Shown piece by piece: positions 43,728 through 51,486 of a stretch of DNA of 64,000 bases. A program made the translations under genes and the position numbers. The stretch lies in the NCBI RefSeq assembly GCF_900177515.1, contig NZ_FXAK01000008.1, forward strand, positions 247,501-311,500. The letters run 5' to 3'. Numbering within the stretch: position 1 is the first letter of the stretch; each line of letters opens with the position of its first letter. The notes below the pieces were generated by a model. That model saw only the letters and a list, made by a program, of their open reading frames with translations, ran no database searches and was not told the origin of the DNA. The stretch comes from Azospirillum oryzae (GTDB lineage Bacteria > Pseudomonadota > Alphaproteobacteria > Azospirillales > Azospirillaceae).

Positions 43728-45533
43728 ATGGATCACGCCCTAACCTTTGTGATCGCGACACTCTGCATTCTTGCGCTCTGCTACCGCTTCTACGGCGTGT
43801 TCTTCGTGCGCAAGGTTCTCCGTGCCGACGATTCGGAAGTCACCCCGTCCCACATGCTGGCGGACGGCCGAAACTATGTACCCACCAAGAAGTGGGTGAA
43901 TGCCGGGCAGCATTTCGCCGCCATCGCCGCCGCCGGCCCGCTGGTCGGTCCGGTGCTGGCCGCCCAGTTCGGCTATCTGCCGAGCTTCCTGTGGCTGCTG
44001 ATCGGCTGCGTCATCGGCGGCGCGGTGCATGACACCGTCGTGCTGTTCGCCTCGATGAAGCACAAGGGACAGTCGCTGTCCGAGGTCGCCAAGGCCGAAC
44101 TCGGCCCGGTGGCCGGCTGGTGCACCGGTCTGGCGATGCTGTTCATCATCACCATCACCATGGCCGGCCTGTCGATGGTCGTCGTCCATGCGCTGGAACG
44201 CAACGCCTGGGGCGCCTTCGCGGTGTTCATGACGATCCCGATCGCCATCGCGCTGGGCCTCTACGAGAAGATCACCGGCTCGTCCAAGGGCGCCACCCAG
44301 GTCGGCATCGCCGCCATCGCCGCGTCCGTCTTCGCCGGCCCCTACATCCAGGGCACGCTGCTGGGCGAATGGCTGACCCTGCATGCCGAGACGGTCGCCG
44401 TCATCCTGCCGGTCTATGCCTTCTTCGCCACGGCGTTGCCGGTGTGGCTGCTGCTGACCCCGCGCGGCTATCTGTCCAGCTTCATGAAGGTCGGCGTGTT
44501 CGGCGCGCTGGTGGTCGGCGTCGTCTTCATCAACCCGGAGATCCGCTTCCCCGCCCTGACCGACTTCATCCATGGCGGCGGCCCGGTGCTGAACGGCCCG
44601 GTCTGGCCCTTCATCTCGATCACCATCGCCTGCGGCGCCATCTCCGGCTTCCATGCCTTCATCGGGTCGGGCACCACGCCCAAGCTGATCGACAAGTGGA
44701 GCGACATCCGTCCGGTGGCCTTCGGCGGCATGCTGGCGGAATGCCTGGTCGGCGTCATGGCGCTGATCGCCGCGACCTCGCTGCATCCGGCCGATTACTT
44801 TGCCATCAACTCCGCGCCGGCCGCCTTCAAGGCCCTGGGCATGGATGTGGTGGACCTGCCGCGGCTGAGCCAGGAAATCGGTCTCGACCTCTATGGCCGG
44901 ACCGGCGGTGCGGTGACCCTGGCGGTCGGCATGACCGAGATCTTCACCCGCGTGCCGTGGTTCAACAGCCTCGCCTCCTACTTCTTCCAGTTCGTCGTGA
45001 TGTTCGAGGCGGTGTTCATCCTGACCGCCGTGGACAGCGGCACCCGCGTCGCCCGTTACCTGATCCAGGACCTGCTGGGCGACCTCTATGCCCCGATGAA
45101 GCGGCTGGACTGGGTCCCCGGTTCGATCATCGCCAGCGTCATCGCCTGCGTGGCCTGGGGGTATCTGCTGACGTCGGGCGACATCAACTCGGTCTGGGCC
45201 CTGTTCGGCGTGTCGAACCAGCTGATGGCCTCGGTCGGCCTCATCATCGGCGCCACCATCATCCTGCGGCTGGCCCAGAAGCGGATCTACATGCTGACCT
45301 GCCTGGTCCCGCTGGCCTACCTGTTCGTCACGGTGAACGTCGCCGGCTACTGGATGATCGCCAACGTCTATCTGAACAAGGCGGCCAAGGGCTACAACCC
45401 CTTCAACGCCGGCATCTCGATCATCATGCTGGTGCTGGGCTTCGTCATCCTGATCGCCGCGTTCCGGAAGTGGAAGGAACTGCTGCAGGCCCGCGCCGTC
45501 GAGGTTCCGATGGTCGCCACCCCGGCCGAATGA
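43728..45533 (+). CDS. cstA: Carbon starvation protein CstA family transporter (peptide/pyruvate uptake)
   Basis: Inner-membrane transporter of 601 residues with about 16 helices. Family hallmarks: HFAAIAAAGPLVGPVLAAQF, GAVHDTVVLFASMKHKGQSL, GFHAFIGSGTTPKLIDKWSD and MFEAVFILTAVDSGTRVARY. E. coli members are CstA (peptides, pyruvate; about 700 residues) and BtsT/YjiY (pyruvate), so this is a shorter member. GGAGAG precedes the ATG. Upstream lie three 21-bp-spaced repeats that may be bound by the LytTR regulator at 37633; a perfect hairpin terminator follows. A yjiX-like partner is at 40199 rather than adjacent. Confidence 0.93.
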   Translation: MDHALTFVIATLCILALCYRFYGVFFVRKVLRADDSEVTPSHMLADGRNYVPTKKWVNAGQHFAAIAAAGPLVGPVLAAQFGYLPSFLWLLIGCVIGGAVHDTVVLFASMKHKGQSLSEVAKAELGPVAGWCTGLAMLFIITITMAGLSMVVVHALERNAWGAFAVFMTIPIAIALGLYEKITGSSKGATQVGIAAIAASVFAGPYIQGTLLGEWLTLHAETVAVILPVYAFFATALPVWLLLTPRGYLSSFMKVGVFGALVVGVVFINPEIRFPALTDFIHGGGPVLNGPVWPFISITIACGAISGFHAFIGSGTTPKLIDKWSDIRPVAFGGMLAECLVGVMALIAATSLHPADYFAINSAPAAFKALGMDVVDLPRLSQEIGLDLYGRTGGAVTLAVGMTEIFTRVPWFNSLASYFFQFVVMFEAVFILTAVDSGTRVARYLIQDLLGDLYAPMKRLDWVPGSIIASVIACVAWGYLLTSGDINSVWALFGVSNQLMASVGLIIGATIILRLAQKRIYMLTCLVPLAYLFVTVNVAGYWMIANVYLNKAAKGYNPFNAGISIIMLVLGFVILIAAFRKWKELLQARAVEVPMVATPAE

Positions 45534-45553
45534 CGGTTCCGCCGTACTGAAAA

Positions 45554-45593
45554 GCGAACGGGCCATGTGGGATATCCCACATGGCCCGTTCGC
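45554..45593. terminator. Perfect 40-bp palindrome, bidirectional terminator
   Basis: Two perfect 20-base arms, GCGAACGGGCCATGTGGGAT and its complement, flanked by AAA and ATTT. It lies between the convergent stops of cstA (45533) and the RNase J-like gene (45631). The centre TGTGGGATATCCCACA is a variant of the palindrome at 28558, 33148 and 40420. Confidence 0.82.
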
Positions 45594-45630
45594 ATTTGTC
45601 AGTTTGGAGAGGGGAGGCGGAGGGCGGCGG

Positions 45631-47151
45631 TCAGGCCGCGACGCGCTCTTCCTCTGCGTCCACCGCCACCGGCGGGACCCAGGGGATCAGCTCCCGCCCG
45701 GTGTTGGCGAGGCGCCTCGGCTCGATGCGGCCGATGACGCGGGTGCCTTCCTTGGCGATGCGCAGGATGTCGCCGTCCTCCGGAACCAGCGCGCGCTCGA
45801 CGCCGCAAGTGCGGGCGAGGCGGGCGTGGGCCTCCATATGCTCGATGGTGCCATGGACCGGCACGGCGAAGCGGGGGCGGACCATCCCGTACATACGGGC
45901 GAGGTCGTCGCGCTTCGGGTGGCCGGAGACATGGACCGGCGCGTCGGCCGGGGTGACGATCTCGACACCCATGCCGCGCAAATGCTCGTGGATTTCGGCC
46001 AGAGCCTCCTCGTTGCCGGGGATGGCGCGGGCGGAGAAGATGACGGTGTCGCCCTCTTCCAGCCACAGCTCGCGGTGCTCGTTGCGGGCCAGACGGCTGA
46101 GCGCCGCACGCTCCTCGCCCTGGCTGCCGGTGCACAGGAACACGAGGTTGTCGCGCGGGGTCCAGGAGGCCTCGCGGACATCCATGAAGTCCGGCACATG
46201 GTCGAGATAGCCGCAGGCCTGCGCCGCCTTTTCCATGCGCAGCATGGAGCGGCCGACCAGAACCACCTTGCGCCCGACCGCCGCCGCCGCTTCCGCCACC
46301 GCGGTCATGCGGGCGACGTTGGAGGCGAAGCCGGTCACGGCGATGGCGCCCGAACGGCCGGCGAAGGCGCCGATCAGGCCGGCGCGGGCGTCGGCCTCCG
46401 ACCCGGTCGAGCCGGGCACGTCGGCGTTGGTGCTGTCGCACATCATGGCGAGCAGCCCTTCGTCGCCCAGGCGCTTCAGCGCGGCGAAATCGGTGCTGCG
46501 GCCGACCAGCGGGTTGGGATCGAACTTCCAGTCGCCGGTGTGCAGGACCGTGCCGGCCGCCGTGCGGATCGCCAGCGACATCGGTTCGGGGATCGAATGG
46601 GTGACGGCGATGGTCTCGATCCGGAACGGACCGATGTTCAGCGTGTCGCCGATCTCGAAGGTCTGCACCTTGGCGGCGCGGTGGGCGCCCTTTTCCTTCA
46701 GCCGGTCCCGGATGATGTGGGAGGCGAAGGGGCTGGCATAGATCGGGCAGCGCAGGCGCGGCCACAGATGGTGGATCGCGCCGATATGGTCCTCGTGCGC
46801 GTGGGTCACCACGAGGCCGACGACGTCCTGCATCCGCTCTTCGATGAAGGTCGGATCGGCCATCAGGCTGTCGATGCCCGGCGCCTCGTCGCCCATGAAG
46901 GCGACGCCGGCGTCGACGATCAGCCATTTGCCGGCATGACCGTAGAGCGCCATGTTCATGCCGATGCGGGAACAGCCGCCCAGCGGAAGGAACAGGATCT
47001 CGTCCTTGCCCGGAACCGGGCCGGTGGGGCCGCCGCCATGGACCGTGTTGGCGGTCGGGCGGGAGCCGTCGAAATCGTCACGCGGACGCGGGTTGCGGTT
47101 GCGTGCGCGGTTGTTCGGCGCCATCCGGCGCCGCTTCGAATCAAACGTCAT
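45631..47151 (-). CDS. RNase J-like metallo-beta-lactamase/beta-CASP nuclease
   Basis: Zinc-dependent endo/5'-exoribonuclease family, 506 residues. Metal motif VVTHAHEDHIGAIHHL, further ligands in LHTGDWKFDPNP and in VHVSGHPKRDDLARM, and the RNase J opening EILFLPLGGCSRIGMNMALY and beta-CASP region CTGSQGEERAALSRLA. Usual RNase J proteins are about 555 residues; this one stops after PRRLANTGRELIPWVPP and seems to lack the small C-terminal domain. ATG 47151 chosen; ATG 47124 is an alternative. Probably a 5' exonuclease acting on RNA, though such shortened paralogues may act differently. Confidence 0.87.
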   Translation of the reverse strand: MTFDSKRRRMAPNNRARNRNPRPRDDFDGSRPTANTVHGGGPTGPVPGKDEILFLPLGGCSRIGMNMALYGHAGKWLIVDAGVAFMGDEAPGIDSLMADPTFIEERMQDVVGLVVTHAHEDHIGAIHHLWPRLRCPIYASPFASHIIRDRLKEKGAHRAAKVQTFEIGDTLNIGPFRIETIAVTHSIPEPMSLAIRTAAGTVLHTGDWKFDPNPLVGRSTDFAALKRLGDEGLLAMMCDSTNADVPGSTGSEADARAGLIGAFAGRSGAIAVTGFASNVARMTAVAEAAAAVGRKVVLVGRSMLRMEKAAQACGYLDHVPDFMDVREASWTPRDNLVFLCTGSQGEERAALSRLARNEHRELWLEEGDTVIFSARAIPGNEEALAEIHEHLRGMGVEIVTPADAPVHVSGHPKRDDLARMYGMVRPRFAVPVHGTIEHMEAHARLARTCGVERALVPEDGDILRIAKEGTRVIGRIEPRRLANTGRELIPWVPPVAVDAEEERVAA

Positions 47152-47424
47152 GCCTCTGTCGTACGTCTCACATAAGCCGGCATTCGACGCTGCCGGACGG
47201 GCGTGCATCGCTCGTCGATGCGGATCTCGGGGGTGGGAGGGACCCGGCCGGAGGCGCCTTGTCGGCGGCCGTCAAACGGCTGGGGTTGGATGTCTCGTGA
47301 GGGCTTATGTGGGCAAAGCGGGGCGTACGTCAAGGGCGGGCGTAAAAGGTCACACGGAATGGTGGGGCATTGCTGGGATGCGTGGGGGGTGATTTCCGCC
47401 CACCATGGCCTCTGCGGCCTGTTG
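47152..47424. other. Intergenic region upstream of the RNase J-like gene
   Basis: 273 bases. A 10-bp inverted repeat CACATAAGCC (47169-47178) / GGCTTATGTG (47302-47311) flanks 123 bases of GC-rich sequence. It could form a long stem in the 5' leader of the nuclease gene transcript. No ORF with a ribosome-binding site seen. Confidence 0.5.
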
Positions 47425-48303
47425 TCAGGTAAGGTCGCGCACGCCGTCCGTGACGATGTCGATCAGCCGTTCCGCCGTCGGGTCGAGCGTCGCATCCTTC
47501 CGGTAGATCGCCAGCTTTATCGAGGGAAGCGGCGGAAGACCGTGGGTTCCTTCCTCCAGCACGCGGACGCCGGACGACAGGCCGATCGACGTTCGAAGGG
47601 TGAGCCCCAGTCCCGCTTCGACGCCGGCCCACAATCCCGAAAGGCTCGGGCTCGTCAGCGCAATGTGCCATGCGAGACCGGCCCGGTCGAGCGCAGCCGT
47701 GCCGACACTCCGGAACCAGCAGCCGTCGTCGAAGGAAACCAGCGGCAGCGCCCCGTCCTCGGATGTCGGCACCGCCATGCCGGTGCCGGGCGCGATCCAG
47801 CGCGTCGGGAAGGTGGCGATGTCGGTCTTGAACGGTGCCGCCGCCCCGTTGTCCCAGGCGAGGGCGAAGTCCAGCTGTCCCCGCGCCACCCGGTCGAGCA
47901 GGTCGGTGTTGCGGCCGATGCGCGCCTCGATCCGGACCTTGGGATGCGCGCGGGCGAAGCGGCCGAGCGCCGCCGGCAGCAGCCTTTCGGCAAAATCCTC
48001 CTGCATCCCGACCCGCAGCCAGCCTTCGGACGTCATGCCGCGAAGGGCGGTGACCGCCTCGTCGTTGAGGTCGAGCAGGCGCCGGGCGTAGGCGAGCATG
48101 GTCTCCCCCGCCTCGGTCAGCGCGAGACCCCGGCCTGCCTTGCGGAAAATCGGCATGCCGGCCTGATCCTCCAGCTTCCGGATCTGCGCGCTGACGGCGG
48201 AGGTCGATCGTCCCAGCCGGTCGGCTGCCTTGGCAAAGCTGCCGAGGTCCATTCCGGTGACGAAGCTGCGCAGCACGTCGAGGTCGAAGGTCACCTTGCT
48301 CAC
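47425..48303 (-). CDS. LysR family transcriptional regulator
   Basis: 292 residues from GTG 48303 (AAGGACGG upstream). DNA-binding part LDVLRSFVTGMDLGSFAKAA and RLGRSTSAVSAQIRKLEDQA; effector domain begins SEGWLRVGMQEDFAERLLPA. Divergent from the MFS gene at 48417, its probable target. Resembles regulators of the LrhA/OxyR-like shape, but the inducer is unknown. Confidence 0.92.
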   Translation of the reverse strand: MSKVTFDLDVLRSFVTGMDLGSFAKAADRLGRSTSAVSAQIRKLEDQAGMPIFRKAGRGLALTEAGETMLAYARRLLDLNDEAVTALRGMTSEGWLRVGMQEDFAERLLPAALGRFARAHPKVRIEARIGRNTDLLDRVARGQLDFALAWDNGAAAPFKTDIATFPTRWIAPGTGMAVPTSEDGALPLVSFDDGCWFRSVGTAALDRAGLAWHIALTSPSLSGLWAGVEAGLGLTLRTSIGLSSGVRVLEEGTHGLPPLPSIKLAIYRKDATLDPTAERLIDIVTDGVRDLT

Positions 48304-48416
48304 GGTCAACCGTCCTTGTTTATGGGATCGAATGTACAAATAATCCTGATTATCAGAATGATTGTGGCGCTGTATCAGCAAGGAGGCAAGGACAAGCGAC
48401 ATCGAGGCTTCCGGAC
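48304..48416. promoter_or_regulatory. Divergent LysR/MFS promoter with AT-rich dyads
   Basis: Contains ATAAT-cctg-ATTAT (48340-48353) and the overlapping palindrome CTGAT-t-ATCAG (48346-48356), a strong candidate LysR operator in an otherwise GC-rich region. Confidence 0.6.
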
Positions 48417-49736
48417 ATGACGACCACAACTGAAGAAAGGGGCCGACGGGCCTCATTGCGAAACATCGCGGACGATGCTGCCTGCGGAGCGTCGGCGGGG
48501 CCGGATCCCCATCGCTGGAAAGTGCTGGGGGTCGGCGTGGCCGCCAACGGCAGCTTTGCCGCGGCCTTGACCGGGCTTCCGGCGACGGCTGTCTCCATGC
48601 GGGCCGACTACGGGCTGGCGGCGGCCGAACTGGGGCTGGTGATCGGGGCCATGGGGCTGGGGGTCGCCGTCAGCGAATTGCTGTGGGGGATGCTGACCGA
48701 CCGCTGGGGCGACCGCAAGGTGCTGTTGACGGGGCTCGGCCTGACCGGATTGGTGCTGGCGCTCATGGCGCTGCTGCTGTCGCCGGCGCCGGGCCGCGTT
48801 CCGTCCGCCATGCTCCTCGCCGGTGCCTTCCTGCTGGTCGGCATGATCGGCGGCAGCCTGAACGGGTCGAGCGGGCGCGCGGTCATGGCGTGGTTCGGCG
48901 AAGGCGAGCGGGGCTTCGCCATGAGCGTCCGGCAGATGGCCTTGCCGGCCGGAGGCGCCGCCGGGGCGCTGATCCTTCCGCCGCTGGCCGACGGTGTCGG
49001 ATTCCAGGGCGTCTACGGTACGCTGGCGGCGCTCTGCCTGATCACGACGGGGCTGGTGTGGCTCTGGGTCGGCGACCCCCCGGTGACGGCGGCGCGGAGC
49101 CAGGCGGGGACTGCTTCGGAATTGTCCGGAAAGGGACCGTTGCGCAACGGACAGGTTTGGAAAACGGTCTTCGGCGTCGGCGCGCTGTGCATTCCGCAGG
49201 TGGCGGTCGTGACCTTCGCGGCGATCTTCCTGAACGATGTCGGCCATCTCGGCACCGCGGCGGTGAGCGCCAGCATCGTGTCGATCCAGCTTGGCGCGGC
49301 CGTCGTCCGCGTGTGGAGCGGCCATTTCACCGACCGGCACCGCAACCGGCGGCCGTTCCTCAAGGCATGCGCCCTGCTGACGGCCGCCGTCTACTGCGTG
49401 CTGGCCGGCTGCGTCGCGCTCGAATCCGCCCTGCCGGAGTGCGGCGGAGCAATCGTGGCGGCCGTGGTCGTCGCCCTGGTCGCCGGCGGGATCGTCGCGT
49501 CCAGCTGGCACGGCATCGCCTTCACCGAACTCGCCAGCATCGCCGGCATCGCGCACACCGGCACGGTTCTCGGCCTCGGCAACACCTTCGCCTTCGGCGC
49601 CTACTTCCTCGCCCCGCTGGCCATTCCCCATGTCCTGGAACGGGCGAGCTGGAGCGGGGTGTGGCTGGCGGCGGCCGTTGCTGCGCTCGCCGCCTTCCTC
49701 CTGTTCCCGAAGGTGGCACCGGCGGCGGGCCGCTGA
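48417..49736 (+). CDS. MFS transporter
   Basis: Inner-membrane major facilitator of 439 residues with about twelve helices; loop 2-3 signature GMLTDRWGDRKVLLTGLGL and a matching SGHFTDRHRNRR in the second half. A 30-residue hydrophilic N-terminus precedes helix 1. Style (GFAMSVRQMALPAGGAAGAL) is that of CynX/NimT or oxalate-formate-type organic solute carriers. Divergent from LysR; the dioxygenase gene is convergent after 22 bases. Confidence 0.86.
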   Translation: MTTTTEERGRRASLRNIADDAACGASAGPDPHRWKVLGVGVAANGSFAAALTGLPATAVSMRADYGLAAAELGLVIGAMGLGVAVSELLWGMLTDRWGDRKVLLTGLGLTGLVLALMALLLSPAPGRVPSAMLLAGAFLLVGMIGGSLNGSSGRAVMAWFGEGERGFAMSVRQMALPAGGAAGALILPPLADGVGFQGVYGTLAALCLITTGLVWLWVGDPPVTAARSQAGTASELSGKGPLRNGQVWKTVFGVGALCIPQVAVVTFAAIFLNDVGHLGTAAVSASIVSIQLGAAVVRVWSGHFTDRHRNRRPFLKACALLTAAVYCVLAGCVALESALPECGGAIVAAVVVALVAGGIVASSWHGIAFTELASIAGIAHTGTVLGLGNTFAFGAYFLAPLAIPHVLERASWSGVWLAAAVAALAAFLLFPKVAPAAGR

Positions 49737-49758
49737 ATGGCCGGAGGGCAGGGCCGGG

Positions 49759-50481
49759 TCACGGGCGCCGCAGGGTGACCACGAGAACGTCGCGGAAGGC
49801 GGGTCGGTCCGGGTCGGCGGGTTCCACCGGCGTCACGCCATGGAACACCCGCGCGTCGTTCAGAACCGCAGACTCCAACGGGTGGCGCAGGGTGAAGCTT
49901 CCCAATGGGCGGCCATTGAGGTCGTGGATGGTGGTGGTACCGCTGGCGATGTTCTCGCGCCGGATCAGCATCACAAGGACCCAGTCGACGCCGTCCCGGT
50001 GCATGCCTTCGGGCGTGGGTTGGGCGGCTTCGCCTGCGCGCGCCTCGATGCGGAACTGATGGACCTCCGTGTGCCAGACGTCGGGACGGACATCGGGCGG
50101 CGTCAGCGGATCGAACAGGGCGAAACCGGTCGCCAGGATCGCGCGCAGGGCGGGATGCGCCGCGATCCCGTCGGTGACCGGCTCGAACCAGCGCTCGATC
50201 CCGCCGTTCAGCGGGTTGTAGTCGCGGCTCTGGTAATGGGGCTGGTGCGGCTTGCGCCGGATGTCCCCGGCCGACAGGGCAAAGGCGGCATGGCGCCGCC
50301 GCCGGTAACGGCCGCCGTCCGCCATGTAGAGGTCGAGGCCCAGATCGTCCCAGCTGCGGCTGAAACCGTCCCAGTCCGCCAGCCCGGCCTCGCCCAGCAA
50401 GGTTCGCATATCCGGTGCCTCGACGAACGAGAATCCGTCGGTCGCGATCCCGTCCCGCACCCGTTGCGTCAGCGTATCCAT
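49759..50481 (-). CDS. Fe(II)/2-oxoglutarate dioxygenase, amino-acid hydroxylase type (IDO family)
   Basis: 240 residues, matching the 2OG-Fe dioxygenase family that includes Bacillus L-isoleucine 4-hydroxylase (also about 240 residues). The facial triad is visible: HxD in EGMHRDGVDWVLVMLI and distal His in ARVFHGVTPVEP, with 2OG-binding Arg likely in the C-terminal FRDVLVVTLRRP. EVHQFRIEA upstream is family-typical. It would hydroxylate a free aliphatic amino acid in the cytoplasm. It precedes iclR on the same strand only by position; a tandem repeat lies between. Confidence 0.85.
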   Translation of the reverse strand: MDTLTQRVRDGIATDGFSFVEAPDMRTLLGEAGLADWDGFSRSWDDLGLDLYMADGGRYRRRRHAAFALSAGDIRRKPHQPHYQSRDYNPLNGGIERWFEPVTDGIAAHPALRAILATGFALFDPLTPPDVRPDVWHTEVHQFRIEARAGEAAQPTPEGMHRDGVDWVLVMLIRRENIASGTTTIHDLNGRPLGSFTLRHPLESAVLNDARVFHGVTPVEPADPDRPAFRDVLVVTLRRP

Positions 50482-50515
50482 GTCAACTCCCTGTCGCCGG
50501 CCTTGTAGCCCCAGC

Positions 50516-50575
50516 GAAATCTCAGAACGCGAAATCTCTGACCGGGAAATCTCAGACCGCGAAATCTCAAGCCGG
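50516..50575. repeat. Four-copy 15-bp tandem repeat
   Basis: GAAATCTCAGACCGC-like units at 50516, 50531, 50546 and 50561, one to three mismatches each. The last unit includes the iclR stop codon (50567-50569), and the array fills most of the spacer before the dioxygenase gene. Confidence 0.88.
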
Positions 50576-51280
50576 ATAGTGCCCGCCCAGCGTTTCGGAC
50601 AGCCGCCGGCCGGCGGCCAGCAACAGGGGGGCCATCACCGCCACGCGATCCTCGGTGAAGCGGGTCAGCGGACCCGACAGGGTCAAGGCGCCGACCAGCC
50701 CCTCCCGCTGGGAAAAGACCGGCACGGCGGCGGCCCCGGTCTCGGACTCGCGCTCGCCGAAGGAGCGCAGGGGCAGGGCGGCGAAATCGGCCGCCGACAC
50801 CGTTCCGGCGAAGCGGCTGAGCACATGGCCGGCGGCCCCGCGATCCAGGGGCAGGCGGTCGCCTTCGTGGACGTGGTCGCGGATCGCCTGGGTCGAATCC
50901 TCGCGGAATGCGCAGATGCGCCATGCCCCTTCGCGGCGGAAGAAGGACGCGCTCTCGCCGCTTTCCCGCATCAGCTGGCGCAGCACCGGCCGGACATGGT
51001 CCTCCAGCCGCAGCGAGCGCTGATAGAGCCCCCCCAGCCGCATCAGCTCCGGGCCGAGCCGATAGGACTTGTCCTGGTGGCGGACCAGATAGCCGGCCTT
51101 CTCCAGCGACACGGTCAGCCGCAGGATGGTGCTTTTGTAAAGGCCGGTCCGCGCCGCGATCTCCGTCAGGCTCAGGGCGTGATCGCCCGCCTGGAAACAG
51201 CCGACGATGCTCAGCGCCCGGTCGACGGACTCCACCCCGCCGGAGGATGCCGTCGTCGTGTTGGCCTTCGCGTCGGTCAT
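50567..51280 (-). CDS. IclR family transcriptional regulator
   Basis: 237 residues from ATG 51280 (AAGGACG upstream). N-terminal winged helix: VESVDRALSIVGCFQAGDHA, LSLTEIAARTGLYKSTILRL; C-terminal GAF-like effector domain with LPLDRGAAGHVLSRFAG and LSGPLTRFTEDRV. It is divergent from the catabolic and transport cluster that begins at 51487, with a dyad-rich promoter between, so it is the probable repressor/activator of that 12-kb cluster. Confidence 0.93.
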   Translation of the reverse strand: MTDAKANTTTASSGGVESVDRALSIVGCFQAGDHALSLTEIAARTGLYKSTILRLTVSLEKAGYLVRHQDKSYRLGPELMRLGGLYQRSLRLEDHVRPVLRQLMRESGESASFFRREGAWRICAFREDSTQAIRDHVHEGDRLPLDRGAAGHVLSRFAGTVSAADFAALPLRSFGERESETGAAAVPVFSQREGLVGALTLSGPLTRFTEDRVAVMAPLLLAAGRRLSETLGGHYPA

Positions 51281-51433
51281 ATCGCGTCCTTCATTGGCAG
51301 ATGAGCCATAAGCAGCCTCGGCGCGCATTGTTCCCCGACACCACCATCGTACGTCAAGGACGGCCGGTACAAGGCCCCGGCTGAAAAAGTGGGGAGGCGA
51401 ATGGTTCGGACTTGACGCATTTGGCACGCCTAT

Positions 51434-51470
51434 GTTCTCTTAGATGAAACACAGTTCTATCTAACAGAAC
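51434..51470. promoter_or_regulatory. Candidate IclR operator before the carboxylate cluster
   Basis: GTTCTatctaacAGAAC (51454-51470) is a dyad with 5-bp arms; GTTCTCTTAGATGAAAC (51434-51450) is a related half 20 bp before it. Both sit 17-50 bases upstream of the GTG at 51487, where a regulator could block transcription. Confidence 0.55.
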
Positions 51471-51486
51471 TTATGCGAGGCCGAGG

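Noticed and set aside
43102-43743. Alternative frame overlapping the SDR gene and reaching cstA
   Set aside because: The SDR frame has all catalytic motifs; the alternative is Arg/His rich and without a domain.
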